From an uncultured Bacilli bacterium (GTDB taxonomy: Bacteria; Bacillota_I; Bacilli_A; RF39; UBA660): a DNA stretch of 53,070 bases. This document shows positions 1 to 10,257 of the stretch, in pieces. Each line of letters opens with the position of its first letter. Position 1 is the stretch's first letter. The notes under the pieces were generated by a model. The model worked only from the letters and a program-made list of their open reading frames with translations, did no database searches and was not told the origin of the DNA. Made by a program: the position numbers and the translations under genes. The stretch spans positions 1 through 53,070 of the forward strand of contig CANQBI010000005.1 of the NCBI GenBank assembly GCA_947589435.1, given 5' to 3'.

Positions 1-44
1 CGGGGGGGGGTATAATTATGGCATAGAAAGGAAAGAGGAAAAAA

Positions 45-1586
45 ATGAAAAATTTAAAAATGTTTGCAATTGCTGTTGTGGCATTCGCTGTAATGGCTAT
101 GGGTGTTCATGCTGATGCTTTAAATGATTTTACTTCAGCTGTTACATCATGTAAAGCAGGTGGCACCGAAGTTGGAGTTAAATTAGATGGTGTTAACTAT
201 TCTTGTCATACTATTGAGAGTACGATAGATTTAGTTAATAAGTATAATTTAGCTTACACTGACAAAAAAGTTACGGAAGTTAGACTTACACTTACAGGAG
301 ATACTGAAGATACTACTTCTATCGTAATTCCTGCAGGAGTTAAGGTAACTTTAGATTTAGACAAGTATACCGCAACAGTTAAAGGCACTACAAATACTAC
401 AACATCAATGAATGCAGGTGTTGTTATTGGAGAAGATGCCGCTTTAATTGTTGAGGGTAAAACTGGTCAAGAAGAAAGTGGTCATAAATATGAAGCTACT
501 ATTACAAACGGAAATCAACAAACCAATATTTTTGTTTTAAAAGGCGAAAATGCTAGTTTAACAATTAAATCAGGAGTTACTGTAGATAATAATAGTAGTA
601 ATGCAGGTACATATGCTATTCGTATTCTTGGCAAAGGAACGAATAATGAAGGTTCTGCTAAAGGAATGACTGTTAATGTCGAAGGTAAATTAGTTGCTAA
701 AAATTCAGCTCCATTAGTAATTGTTTATGGAAGAGTAACTAAAGATGCTAAAGCTGCAAAAATAAATATTGCTGATGGTGCAGTATTAGAAACAGGTAAT
801 GCTGCCATTTACCAAGCTGGATATGCCGAAACTACTATTGGTAAAGCTACTATTAGTGGTTCAACTGCAATTATGTTAAGAGCTGGTAAAATGACTATTA
901 ATGGAGCAACAGTTAATGGTACTCATGCTAGTAGAGTGACAACACATACTAATACAGTTAGTGGAATGTCAGTTAGTGGTGCTGCTATTCAAGTTGAAAG
1001 TACAGATGATGCAGTTTATTTAAGTCCTGTTACTTTAGTGTTAAATGGTGGTACTTACACTAGTAAAGCAAATAGTGCCTTAGTATTTAACAACTATAGT
1101 GAAGAATTAGTTGCTATGTCTAAAGATTCAAAAATTACTGGTGGAGCTTCATTGGTAAGTGGACCTGATACTGCAAGTGATGAAGATGATGCTGTACTTC
1201 CAGCTATTCAATTATTAGCATCTAATAGTGGTACTAAAGATTTATTATTAACTAACTTAACAGGTTTTGTGGTTAATGCTAAAACAAATGGTCCACTTGT
1301 TGGTGATATAGAAGTTGGTGGCGGAACTATTGAATCTGCTGATGTTCAAGCTAAATTAGTTGGAGATGGAAAAGTTACAACTGATGAAAACGGAAACACT
1401 GTAGTTGGTGATACTGAAGAACAACAACCAGGAAGTACAGAACCAGGAGAAACTGGTGATGGAAATCAAGGACCTACAGATAATGTTAAAAACCCAGAAA
1501 CTAATGATAATATCTTAGTATATGCTGGTCTAGGATTAGTAAGTCTTGCCTCTGTTGCTTTTACAGCAAGAAAAAGAGAAGACTAA
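45..1586 (+). CDS. Secreted/cell-wall-anchored surface protein, beta-helix-like, with C-terminal NPETN-type sorting signal
   Basis: N-terminal signal peptide (MKNLKMFAIAVVAFAVMAMGVHADA); repetitive G/T/N-rich body; C-term NPETNDN + hydrophobic helix + RKRED tail; RBS aaagagg upstream. Confidence 0.75.
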   Translation: MKNLKMFAIAVVAFAVMAMGVHADALNDFTSAVTSCKAGGTEVGVKLDGVNYSCHTIESTIDLVNKYNLAYTDKKVTEVRLTLTGDTEDTTSIVIPAGVKVTLDLDKYTATVKGTTNTTTSMNAGVVIGEDAALIVEGKTGQEESGHKYEATITNGNQQTNIFVLKGENASLTIKSGVTVDNNSSNAGTYAIRILGKGTNNEGSAKGMTVNVEGKLVAKNSAPLVIVYGRVTKDAKAAKINIADGAVLETGNAAIYQAGYAETTIGKATISGSTAIMLRAGKMTINGATVNGTHASRVTTHTNTVSGMSVSGAAIQVESTDDAVYLSPVTLVLNGGTYTSKANSALVFNNYSEELVAMSKDSKITGGASLVSGPDTASDEDDAVLPAIQLLASNSGTKDLLLTNLTGFVVNAKTNGPLVGDIEVGGGTIESADVQAKLVGDGKVTTDENGNTVVGDTEEQQPGSTEPGETGDGNQGPTDNVKNPETNDNILVYAGLGLVSLASVAFTARKRED

Positions 1587-1730
1587 TAAAATAAGTTACC
1601 TAATTTTGTTAAATAAATTGTTTAAATAGAAATTTAGGGACTCGCAAACACCCTAAAATTCATTCTCACAAACCTTTCCACATAACTTGTGGTAATTGTA
1701 AAACAATTATTAACAAATTGGTATAAATGA

Positions 1731-1764
1731 AAAAACTTAAGATGCAAAATTCTTAAGTTTTTTT
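1731..1764 (+). terminator. Rho-independent terminator after surface protein gene
   Basis: AAAAACTTAAGA-tgcaaaa-TTCTTAAGTTTTT followed by T-run. Confidence 0.8.
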
Positions 1765-1835
1765 CTCTTCGATAATTGTATTTTTTAAATAATTAAGATA
1801 TAATTAAATAGAGATATTTAATAGGAGGGATAATT

Positions 1836-2378
1836 TTGAAATTTAAAAGATTTATCCATAAAAATAAAGTGTTATTAATTGTTTTAGTTACTGTTCTTTT
1901 ACTAGCAATTGCAGTTTATGGAGCAATTATATTTATTAATAAGAAAAATAATGAACCGATAGAGGAACCAGTTGAGGATAATGGCCCAAAAATAGTGGAA
2001 GAATTAAAATTTATGACGGTTACGACAAAACCTAGTCTTAAGTTATCTTTTAAAGAAACTTATGAGTTATGTGAAGTTAATGGGGTAGAAGAAAGATGTG
2101 CAGATAGTGAAATAGAACAATCAGTAGTTAGTTTTGAGGCCTTAAATGAAGATGCTAGTATTTATGCTAATTCTACTTTAATAGGAAAGAATCTAGAAGA
2201 AGCCCTAGTAGAAATATGTGATACCGCAAAAGATAATAAAGTATCTTTTAATAAAGTAGAAATATTAACTAATAGTAATAATGTTGATAAGACGGATTTA
2301 ATGCAATATATTGTTTTACATGGTAAAGGTCCAATTGATTATACATTATCCTTAAATGTTGATGAAACTGCTAGTTAG
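1836..2378 (+). CDS. Hypothetical protein with N-terminal membrane anchor
   Basis: TTG start with ggaggg RBS; single N-terminal hydrophobic helix. Confidence 0.6.
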   Translation: MKFKRFIHKNKVLLIVLVTVLLLAIAVYGAIIFINKKNNEPIEEPVEDNGPKIVEELKFMTVTTKPSLKLSFKETYELCEVNGVEERCADSEIEQSVVSFEALNEDASIYANSTLIGKNLEEALVEICDTAKDNKVSFNKVEILTNSNNVDKTDLMQYIVLHGKGPIDYTLSLNVDETAS

Positions 2379-2389
2379 AAATTAAATAG

Positions 2390-2420
2390 ACGGAGAAAAA
2401 GTTATTTCTCCGTTATTTTT
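2390..2420 (+). terminator. Rho-independent terminator
   Basis: ACGGAGAAA-aagtta-TTTCTCCGT then T-rich tract. Confidence 0.85.
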
Positions 2421-2457
2421 TTCTCATCTTTAAATACAATTTACTAGGGTGTTTTAT

Positions 2458-3150
2458 ATGTTTTTAAATTTAATTAATATGGTTAAAAGTATGTTGTTTT
2501 TTACAGGAAGTTATGGGAATAATGTTTTTCCACCACCATTATCAAGCGAAGAAGAAGAAAAATACGTCGATTTAATGCTTAAAGGTGATAAGGATGCTAG
2601 ATGTAAATTAATTGAGCATAATCTTCGTTTGGTTGCTCATATTGTGAAGAAATTTGATAGTAAAAGTAGTGATACGGATGATTTAATTAGTATTGGGACC
2701 ATTGGTTTAATTAAAGGAATAGATACTTATAAGAAGACACCAAAAGTTAAAATAACAACTTATGCCGCGAGATGTATTCAAAATGAAATATTAATGTATT
2801 ATAGAAGTAATAAGAAAAATCAATTTACAGTATCTTTAAATGATTCCATTGGTTATGATAAAGAGGGTAATGAGATTAATTTAGTGGAACTTTTAGAGGA
2901 TAAAAATGAAGATATTATCGATACTATTTTAATTAAAGATAATATTGCTCTTTTAAGAAAGTATTTAGAGAAATTAAATAAAAGAGAAAAAGAAATTATT
3001 ATTAAAAGATATGGACTTAATAATGAAAAAGATTTAACTCAAAAAGAGATTGCCGAGTCTATGGGAATATCAAGAAGTTATGTTTCTAGGATAGAGAAAA
3101 GAGCCTTAACGAAAATCTTAAGAGAATTTATAAAAAATAACAAAAACTAA
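2458..3150 (+). CDS. sigK: RNA polymerase sporulation sigma factor SigK (with pro-sequence-like N-terminus)
   Basis: PLSSEEEEKYVDLMLKGD..ARCKLIEHNLRLVAHIVKKF..DLISIGTIGLIKGI..YAARCIQNEILM..SRSYVSRIEKRAL closely matches SigK; RBS agggtg before ATG 2458 (ORF track starts 2449). Confidence 0.9.
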   Translation: MFLNLINMVKSMLFFTGSYGNNVFPPPLSSEEEEKYVDLMLKGDKDARCKLIEHNLRLVAHIVKKFDSKSSDTDDLISIGTIGLIKGIDTYKKTPKVKITTYAARCIQNEILMYYRSNKKNQFTVSLNDSIGYDKEGNEINLVELLEDKNEDIIDTILIKDNIALLRKYLEKLNKREKEIIIKRYGLNNEKDLTQKEIAESMGISRSYVSRIEKRALTKILREFIKNNKN

Positions 3151-3195
3151 TGCAAAACTATTTACTTTTCGATATAATATATTTAGGTGGTAGTT

Positions 3196-5754
3196 TTGAA
3201 AAAAGTAGTTTTAGTTGATGGTAATAATTTATTGTTTCGTTCTTATTATGCTACAGCTTATACAGGCTCAATTATGCGTAATAGTAAAGGATTTCCGACC
3301 AATGCTTTATATGGCTTTGTCGGAATGATTAATAAAATAATTGAAGAAGAAAAACCCGAATATATGGCGGTGGCTTTTGATATTGGGAAAAATTTCAGGA
3401 AAGAAAAATATGATTTTTATAAAGAAGGAAGAAGTGCGACACCGGATGATTTAAAAATGCAAATGCCAGTAGCAAGAAGAATATTAGATGCGATGGGTAT
3501 TAAGTATGTCGAACTTAGTCCGTATGAAGCGGATGATATAATTGGGACAATCGCAGCCAATGCCGAGAGGGACCCCGAGTTTTATACTTTAATTGTTTCG
3601 AGTGATAAAGATTTACTGCAACTTATTTCTTTTGAAACCGAAATTAAACTTTTAAAACAAACTGGTTATATTAGATATAACGAAGAATCTTTTAAAGCCG
3701 ATTATGGAATTGATCCTATTAAAATAATTGATTTAAAGAGTCTAATGGGTGATGCCTCCGATAATATTCCGGGAGTTAAAGGAATTGGGGAGAAAACAGC
3801 TTTAAAATTATTGCAAGAATATGGTTCTTTAGATGGTATCTATGAGAACATTGATAAAATAGCAGGTAAAACGCAAGAAAAGTTAATAACCGATAAAGAA
3901 AATGCTTATATGAGTTATGAAATAGCCACGATTTATAAAGAAGTACCTATTTCCGTTAACTTTGAAGACTATTTATATAAAGGACCGGATTTAATTAATT
4001 TAAAAGAAGTTTATGAAGAATTAGAATTTTATTCGATGCTTAAAAATATGCCGCAAAAGAAGGATGAAAAAAAAGAAAATGTTTATATTAAAGTTAGTAG
4101 TATTGAAGAAATAAAATTAGATAATGATGTAGCCTTTTATTTAGAAGTCAGTAATATTAATTATCATTTAGGAGAAATACTCGCTTTAAGTATTACCGAT
4201 AAAAATAATACTTATTATATTCCTAAAGATTTAGTAATGCCAGCAATAGATTTATTAAAAGATAAAAATGTTCTTACTTATGATTTAAAGAAGACTTTAG
4301 TTAAAACAAAAAAAGATATTCCTTGTAAGTTTGATTTGATGATTGCCTCATACTTAGTAGATTATCCTTCTAGTGAAGATATAGCAAAACTAATGCTTAG
4401 TTTAAATGAAAATATTCCATCTTATGAAGAACTATTAAAAAGTAATTTTAAAGATTTAGAAAATGTTATAACGCTAAAAAGTAAATTTATTTTTGAATAT
4501 AGCCAAAGAATTAAAGAGATGGTTGAAGAAGATGGTCAAGAACAAATTCTCGAAGATATAGAGATGCCTTTAATTAAAGTTTTAGCGGATATGGAAATAA
4601 CCGGATTTAAATTTGAAACAGCGGCTTTAGAAGAAATGAAACAAGAAATTATCAAAAACATTGAAGTTGTCAGTAATGAAATATATGAATTATCAGGAGA
4701 AGTATTTAATATATCGAGTCCTAATCAACTAGGGAATATCCTTTTTGGTAAACTCGCTATTGGAAAAAGTAAGAAACTCGTTCGTGGAGGATACAAAACT
4801 GATGTTAAAACTTTACAAAAGTATATGGATAAACATCCTATTATTCCCAAAGTATTTGAATATCGAAACTTAACTAAACTTCTTAACACTTATATTAATG
4901 GCCTACCTAACTTTGTATTAAATGATGGAAAAATTCATACCATCTTTAATCAAACTTTAACGAGAACGGGGCGCCTTTCATCAATGGATCCTAACTTACA
5001 AAATATTCCGACTAGAGATGAATATGGTAAAAAAATAAGAATTGCTTTTGTCCCTACGAAAGATTTAATCTTAAGTGCGGATTATTCCCAAATTGAACTG
5101 CGAATTTTAGCCCATATTTCTAACTGTCAAGAATTAATCGAAGCATTTCGAAATGATGAAGATATCCATACGAAGGTGGCCGCCGATATCCATGGTATTA
5201 AAGAAAGTGAAGTCACCAAAGAAATGCGAAGTATGGCGAAAGCGGTTATCTTTGGAATTGTCTATGGAATAAGTGGTTTTGGTCTTGGAGAAAACCTAAA
5301 TATATCTCCCAAAGAAGCTAATGAATTTATTAAAAAGTATTATGAATTTTATCCCGGAGTTAAAACTTATATGGATGATATAGTAAAGTATGCTTATGAA
5401 CATGGTTATGTTAAGACAATGTTTGGGCGAATTAGAAAGATAAATGAACTTAAAGATAGTAATTATCATACGAAAGCCATGGGCGAAAGAATGGCTTTGA
5501 ATACGCCAATTCAAGGAACAAGTGCGGATGTTATGAAAATGGCCATGATTAAAGTTTATGAAAAGATTAAAGAAAATAACTTAGAAAGTAAACTTATCTT
5601 ACAAGTTCATGATGAAATAATTATTGATGCCAAGAAAGAGGAAATACCAAAATTAAAAGAAATTTTAAAAGAAGCTATGGAGAATGTTGTTACCCTTAGT
5701 GTTCCTTTAAAAATTGATATTAATACGGGTATTAACTGGTATGATGCGAAATAG
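3196..5754 (+). CDS. polA: DNA polymerase I
   Basis: N-term 5'-3' exonuclease (VDGNNLLFRSYYA, SDKDLLQL, GIGEKTA) and polymerase motifs (DYSQIELR, QVHDEI). Confidence 0.95.
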   Translation: MKKVVLVDGNNLLFRSYYATAYTGSIMRNSKGFPTNALYGFVGMINKIIEEEKPEYMAVAFDIGKNFRKEKYDFYKEGRSATPDDLKMQMPVARRILDAMGIKYVELSPYEADDIIGTIAANAERDPEFYTLIVSSDKDLLQLISFETEIKLLKQTGYIRYNEESFKADYGIDPIKIIDLKSLMGDASDNIPGVKGIGEKTALKLLQEYGSLDGIYENIDKIAGKTQEKLITDKENAYMSYEIATIYKEVPISVNFEDYLYKGPDLINLKEVYEELEFYSMLKNMPQKKDEKKENVYIKVSSIEEIKLDNDVAFYLEVSNINYHLGEILALSITDKNNTYYIPKDLVMPAIDLLKDKNVLTYDLKKTLVKTKKDIPCKFDLMIASYLVDYPSSEDIAKLMLSLNENIPSYEELLKSNFKDLENVITLKSKFIFEYSQRIKEMVEEDGQEQILEDIEMPLIKVLADMEITGFKFETAALEEMKQEIIKNIEVVSNEIYELSGEVFNISSPNQLGNILFGKLAIGKSKKLVRGGYKTDVKTLQKYMDKHPIIPKVFEYRNLTKLLNTYINGLPNFVLNDGKIHTIFNQTLTRTGRLSSMDPNLQNIPTRDEYGKKIRIAFVPTKDLILSADYSQIELRILAHISNCQELIEAFRNDEDIHTKVAADIHGIKESEVTKEMRSMAKAVIFGIVYGISGFGLGENLNISPKEANEFIKKYYEFYPGVKTYMDDIVKYAYEHGYVKTMFGRIRKINELKDSNYHTKAMGERMALNTPIQGTSADVMKMAMIKVYEKIKENNLESKLILQVHDEIIIDAKKEEIPKLKEILKEAMENVVTLSVPLKIDINTGINWYDAK

Positions 5755-5780
5755 GTTAGTTTTAAAAAACTAATCTTTTT
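5754..5780 (+). terminator. Probable terminator/attenuator between polA and mutM
   Basis: GGTTAGTTttaaaaAACTAATC + T6. Confidence 0.6.
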
Positions 5781-5822
5781 TAAAAGGCTTAATCGTGATA
5801 AAATATTATTAGGGTGATAATT

Positions 5823-6641
5823 ATGCCAGAAATAGCGGAAGTTGAAACAGTAAGAAATGTTTTAAAAGAAAAGATATTACATAAAGAAATAAAGAGTGTA
5901 AATATTTTATATGATAAAATTATTGAAAGTGATTTAAATGAATTTAAGAGTGTTTTAGTAGGTAATGAATTTGAAGATATTTTAAGAAAAGGTAAATGGT
6001 TAATCTTTGCTTTAAAGAATCATTATTTACTTAGTCATTTAAGAATGGAAGGTAAATATTTTATTAAAGATAGTAAGGAAAAAATTGTTAAACATGAACA
6101 TATTATTATCTCATTTGTTGATGGCACGGATTTAAGATATCATGATACGAGAAAATTTGGACGGATGAAATTAATTAAAAAGAGTGATTTAGATAAAACT
6201 ATCGAAATAGCCAAACAAGGAAAAGAACCAATGGATAAAGATTTAACTAGTGATTATTTACTTAATAAATTTAAAGGTAAAAGATTACCTATAAAAACAG
6301 TTTTATTAGATCAAGAAATAATAAGTGGACTTGGAAATATTTACGCTAATGAAGTGTTATTTGCTGCCTGTATTAATCCTTTAAAAAAAGCAAGTGAAGT
6401 TACGAAAGAAGAATGTGAAAGTATTATTACCTCTTCTAAAAAGATAATTAAAAAAGCGATTGAAATGGGAGGAACCACGATAAAGAGTTATACTTCTTCT
6501 TTAGGGGTAACCGGTCATTATCAAGATTATTTATGTGTTCATAAAAAAGAAGGTCTTCCTTGTCCAAAATGTGGTCGTCCAATTAAAAAAATAAAAATTG
6601 GCGGCAGAAGTACTTACTACTGTGAGGTTTGTCAAAAATAA
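5823..6641 (+). CDS. mutM: Formamidopyrimidine-DNA glycosylase
   Basis: MPEIAEVETVR N-terminus with catalytic Pro; C-term zinc finger CPKCGRPIKKIKIGGRSTYYCEVCQK; ORF track starts 9 nt earlier. Confidence 0.93.
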   Translation: MPEIAEVETVRNVLKEKILHKEIKSVNILYDKIIESDLNEFKSVLVGNEFEDILRKGKWLIFALKNHYLLSHLRMEGKYFIKDSKEKIVKHEHIIISFVDGTDLRYHDTRKFGRMKLIKKSDLDKTIEIAKQGKEPMDKDLTSDYLLNKFKGKRLPIKTVLLDQEIISGLGNIYANEVLFAACINPLKKASEVTKEECESIITSSKKIIKKAIEMGGTTIKSYTSSLGVTGHYQDYLCVHKKEGLPCPKCGRPIKKIKIGGRSTYYCEVCQK

Positions 6642-6650
6642 GGAGAGCCT

Positions 6651-7736
6651 ATGGACAAAATAATTAAAAATGTCTTAAAAATTATTAATGATGCTGGTTA
6701 TGAAGCTTATGTTGTGGGAGGTTTCACGAGAGATTATTTACTCGGTATTAAAACTAATGATATTGATATATGTACGAATGCCCTACCAAAAGACTTGCAT
6801 AAACTTTTTCCGAGCAATAATAACTCAAACGATTATGGTGGTTTTAATTTAAAGGTCAGAAATTATAATATTGATATTACAACATTTCGTAAAGAAATTA
6901 AATATGAAGGAAGAAAACCCACGGAAATTATTTATTTAAATGATTTAGAAAGTGATTTAAAAAGAAGAGATTTTACGATTAATGCTGTTTGTTTAGATTA
7001 TAATGAAAAAATAATTGATTATTTAAATGGTATTGAAGATATTACTAATCATAAAATAAGAATGATTGGGGATACCGATTTAAAAATAAAAGAAGACCCT
7101 TTAAGAATATTAAGAGCTATTCGTTTTGCAAGTAATTTAAACTTTGATTTAGATAAAGATTTAGAAAAAAGTATTAAAGAAAATTATAAATTAGTTAGTA
7201 CTTTATCAAGTATTAGAATTAAAGAAGAAATAACCAAAATATTATTAAATAAAAATTATCAAAAAGGACTTAGTCTTTTAAAAGAATTTAAAATACTTGA
7301 TTTACTTAATATTAAATATGATGAAGTAAATTATGTTAATGATATTTGTGGTATGTGGGCTCAATTAGATTTTCCTTTTACTTCTTCATTTACAAAACAA
7401 GAAATAAGAAATATAATAAGCATTAGAGGTATTTTAGATAGAGGAGAAATCACCAATAAAGTTTTATATGAACATGGCTTATATAACTCTTTAGTGGCAT
7501 CTGAAATTCTAAATATTAATAAAAAAGAAGTTAATAATTTATATAAAAAGTTAACTTTAAAAACCATTAATGATTTAGATATTACTTCCAGTGATATCCT
7601 AAATACTTTAAATATTAAACCATCAAAAGTTATTAAAGAAGTTAAAGAAGAACTTGTGAGTTTAATCTTAGAAGGCAAGTTAGAAAATAATAAAAAGAAA
7701 TTAATCGCCTATTTAAAAAATAGAAAAGAGGATTGA
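6651..7736 (+). CDS. cca: CCA tRNA nucleotidyltransferase
   Basis: YVVGGFTRDYLLGIKTNDIDICTNALP, RRDFTINAVCLD, DPLRILRAIRFASNL. Confidence 0.92.
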   Translation: MDKIIKNVLKIINDAGYEAYVVGGFTRDYLLGIKTNDIDICTNALPKDLHKLFPSNNNSNDYGGFNLKVRNYNIDITTFRKEIKYEGRKPTEIIYLNDLESDLKRRDFTINAVCLDYNEKIIDYLNGIEDITNHKIRMIGDTDLKIKEDPLRILRAIRFASNLNFDLDKDLEKSIKENYKLVSTLSSIRIKEEITKILLNKNYQKGLSLLKEFKILDLLNIKYDEVNYVNDICGMWAQLDFPFTSSFTKQEIRNIISIRGILDRGEITNKVLYEHGLYNSLVASEILNINKKEVNNLYKKLTLKTINDLDITSSDILNTLNIKPSKVIKEVKEELVSLILEGKLENNKKKLIAYLKNRKED

Positions 7737-7740
7737 AAGA

Positions 7741-8373
7741 ATGAGTAATAATAAAAAGTTTGTTGTTGAAGCCAACTTTATTGAAAATGCTATGTGCTTA
7801 AATTTATCTTTAAGTGAATTTTTATTATTACTTTATTTTGAAAATGCTGATGATGGAATCTTTGATTTAGAAAAAATTAGTCAAAAGTTAAAAGTGGATT
7901 CTAATATTCTTTTGGAAGCTTTTAATAATTTATTTAGTAAAAAATTAATTACTTTAGAAAGTGAAAAAGATATAACAGGAAAAAGAATTGATAAAGTTTC
8001 TTTAAATAATTTTTATGAAAAGTTAAATGAAACCAAAAAAAGGGAAGAAAAGAAACAATTAAAAGAAGATATATTTTCGAAATTTGAAAGTGAGTTTGGT
8101 CGTCCTTTATCGGGAGTGGAATTTGAAGTTATTAAAGCTTGGCTCGATAAAATGTATAGTGAAGAATTAATTTTAAAAGCTTTAGATGAAGCCGTTTATA
8201 ATGGGGCTACTAGTATTAGATATATTGATACTATTTTGTATGAATGGCAAAAAAAAGGCTTTAAAACAGTGGAAGATGTCGAAAATAATTTAAAAAATAG
8301 ATATGAAAATAGAAAGTTAGAAGAAACAAATATTTTAGAATATAATTGGTTGGAAGATAATGAAAATAAGTAG
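7741..8373 (+). CDS. dnaD: DnaD-family primosome protein
   Basis: DnaD C-terminal domain (FEVIKAWLDKMYSEELILKALDEAVYNGATSIRYIDTILYEWQKKG); adjacent to nth as in other Firmicutes. Confidence 0.88.
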   Translation: MSNNKKFVVEANFIENAMCLNLSLSEFLLLLYFENADDGIFDLEKISQKLKVDSNILLEAFNNLFSKKLITLESEKDITGKRIDKVSLNNFYEKLNETKKREEKKQLKEDIFSKFESEFGRPLSGVEFEVIKAWLDKMYSEELILKALDEAVYNGATSIRYIDTILYEWQKKGFKTVEDVENNLKNRYENRKLEETNILEYNWLEDNENK

Positions 8374-8980
8374 TGAAGAAGTAATAAGTAGTTTAGATAA
8401 ATTAATTCCTAATCCGAGGTGTGAACTTGATTATACTAAGGATTATGAACTTTTAATTGCGACCATTTTATCAGCTCAAACAACAGACAAAAGAGTTAAT
8501 ATGGTTACCAAAACTTTATTTAAATATAGTTTAGAAGAATTAGCTAATTTAGATTTAAAAGTAATTGAAGATATAATAAGACCTATTGGAACCTATACGA
8601 GAAAAGCTATCTATGTAAAAGAAGTAGCAAATAGACTTATTAAAGAACAAAATGGTAAAGTACCCAATGATAGAAAATACTTAGAAAGTCTACCTGGGGT
8701 TGGAAGAAAAGTTGCCAATGTGGTTTTATCTAATCTTTTTGATGAACCAGCCATTGCGGTAGATACCCATGTCGAAAGAGTTTCCAAAAGATTAGGTTTT
8801 GCGAAAGATACTGATAATGTTTTAACGGTTGAAAAGAAACTTATGAAATCTTTTCCTAAAGAAAAATGGAGCAGACTTCATCATCAATTAGTTCTTTTTG
8901 GAAGATATACATGTAAGAGTATTAAACCAGAGTGCATGATATGTCCTTTTCACGATAAATGTAAATACAATAAGAACTAA
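8360..8980 (+). CDS. nth: Endonuclease III
   Basis: HhH LPGVGRKVANVV, VDTHVERVSKRL, C-x6-C-x2-C-x5-C iron-sulfur motif. Confidence 0.95.
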   Translation: MKISSEEVISSLDKLIPNPRCELDYTKDYELLIATILSAQTTDKRVNMVTKTLFKYSLEELANLDLKVIEDIIRPIGTYTRKAIYVKEVANRLIKEQNGKVPNDRKYLESLPGVGRKVANVVLSNLFDEPAIAVDTHVERVSKRLGFAKDTDNVLTVEKKLMKSFPKEKWSRLHHQLVLFGRYTCKSIKPECMICPFHDKCKYNKN

Positions 8981-9028
8981 ATATTGTAAAAACCTATTAT
9001 TTTGTATTAAAATAAAATTGTGGTGTTT

Positions 9029-10159
9029 ATGATAGAGAGTAAATTTGGAAGTATAATTAGTAGTTTAAGAAAAGAAATGAATTTAACCCAAAAGGATTTA
9101 GCAGACAAACTTGGTATTAGTGATAAAGCAGTATCAAGATGGGAAACAGGTAAAAGTTATCCAACTTTAGAAATGATTTATCAAATTAGTAAATTCTTTA
9201 ATGTTCCTTTTAATGATTTAATGACTGCAAGAGTTAGCGACAATGATGAAAATGATATAGTAGCTGGTATTGTTAAAGAATTTAATAAGATGAGCAAGAA
9301 GACAACGAGAATTCTTAAAGTAATCTTAATTATTTTACTTGCTTTTCTATTAGTAGTTACTGGCGCTTTAATATTCAGTAATACTTATAATAAGTTTCAC
9401 GTATATAAAGTACATATAGAAAATAGTGATTTTAATAGTATTAAAGGTACATATATAGATACTAATATTAAAGATACTTTAAATCTTGGTTCAGTTAGAA
9501 TAAGGAATAGAGAAATAGAAGAAGATGATACTGTATCTGCAGATTTGTTTTATTTAAAAGATAGTAAGGAAAGTATATTACAATCTTATACAAATTTAGA
9601 TAATATTTATTTTAGCAATTATATTAGTTATATTAAAATAGATAATCTTGGTGATTATATTGATAACTTATATTTAAGAATTAAAATAATAAATAATAAT
9701 GGTGAAGAAAAAATATATGTTGGAAAACTAGAATTCGTTGAGGAATTTTCAAATAGTAAATTATATAACAATGATGAAATTTATGAAAATGATGAGTATG
9801 TTCCAATTGATTTAACAGATGAAGAGATAAAAAATAAATTATTAGAAAATGGATTTTCAACAGCAACTCCAACGATGTTTTCTAAAACAATTAATGAATA
9901 TAAATATCTATTTTTTATAGAATCCAATCAAGTAGAACTTTTATATGAAGATAATATTTTAAAATATGATTATATTTATAATTTGGAAACAAACATTTTA
10001 GATGTATCTATTAAAGATAAAACCAATACTGAAATAGAAGGTTATCAATATAATTATGAACAAGATAAAATAATAGATTGTCATGTTGGAAAATGTAATA
10101 ACTATAGAAATATTATGAATTTAATTAAGAAAAATTTCTTGAACTTATTAACGAAATAA
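9029..10159 (+). CDS. XRE-family HTH regulator with C-terminal transmembrane segment
   Basis: ISSLRKEMNLTQKDLADKLGISDKAVSRWETGKSYPTLEMI; TM helix ILKVILIILLAFLLVVTGALIF. Confidence 0.8.
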   Translation: MIESKFGSIISSLRKEMNLTQKDLADKLGISDKAVSRWETGKSYPTLEMIYQISKFFNVPFNDLMTARVSDNDENDIVAGIVKEFNKMSKKTTRILKVILIILLAFLLVVTGALIFSNTYNKFHVYKVHIENSDFNSIKGTYIDTNIKDTLNLGSVRIRNREIEEDDTVSADLFYLKDSKESILQSYTNLDNIYFSNYISYIKIDNLGDYIDNLYLRIKIINNNGEEKIYVGKLEFVEEFSNSKLYNNDEIYENDEYVPIDLTDEEIKNKLLENGFSTATPTMFSKTINEYKYLFFIESNQVELLYEDNILKYDYIYNLETNILDVSIKDKTNTEIEGYQYNYEQDKIIDCHVGKCNNYRNIMNLIKKNFLNLLTK

Positions 10160-10257
10160 CAATTCTCGTTTTGGTAGAATAGTTCTTCTCGCAAATATAG
10201 GTTGTCAAATTTCGACTAAAATTTTAAAATTGAAAGTGGAAAGGAGATAAAAGGGAT

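Noticed and set aside
4081-4500. Degenerate 3'-5' exonuclease domain of PolA as an unusual feature
   Set aside because: Loss of proofreading motifs in this domain is common in Gram-positive Pol I enzymes.
5296-5514. Minus-strand ORF inside polA (and similar antisense ORFs at 7361, 9681, 11566, 12285, 13011, 15788, 17924, 20336, 21944, 44277, 45221, 46658, 50689, 52552)
   Set aside because: Fully antisense to well-supported genes; AT-rich shadow ORFs without coding features.
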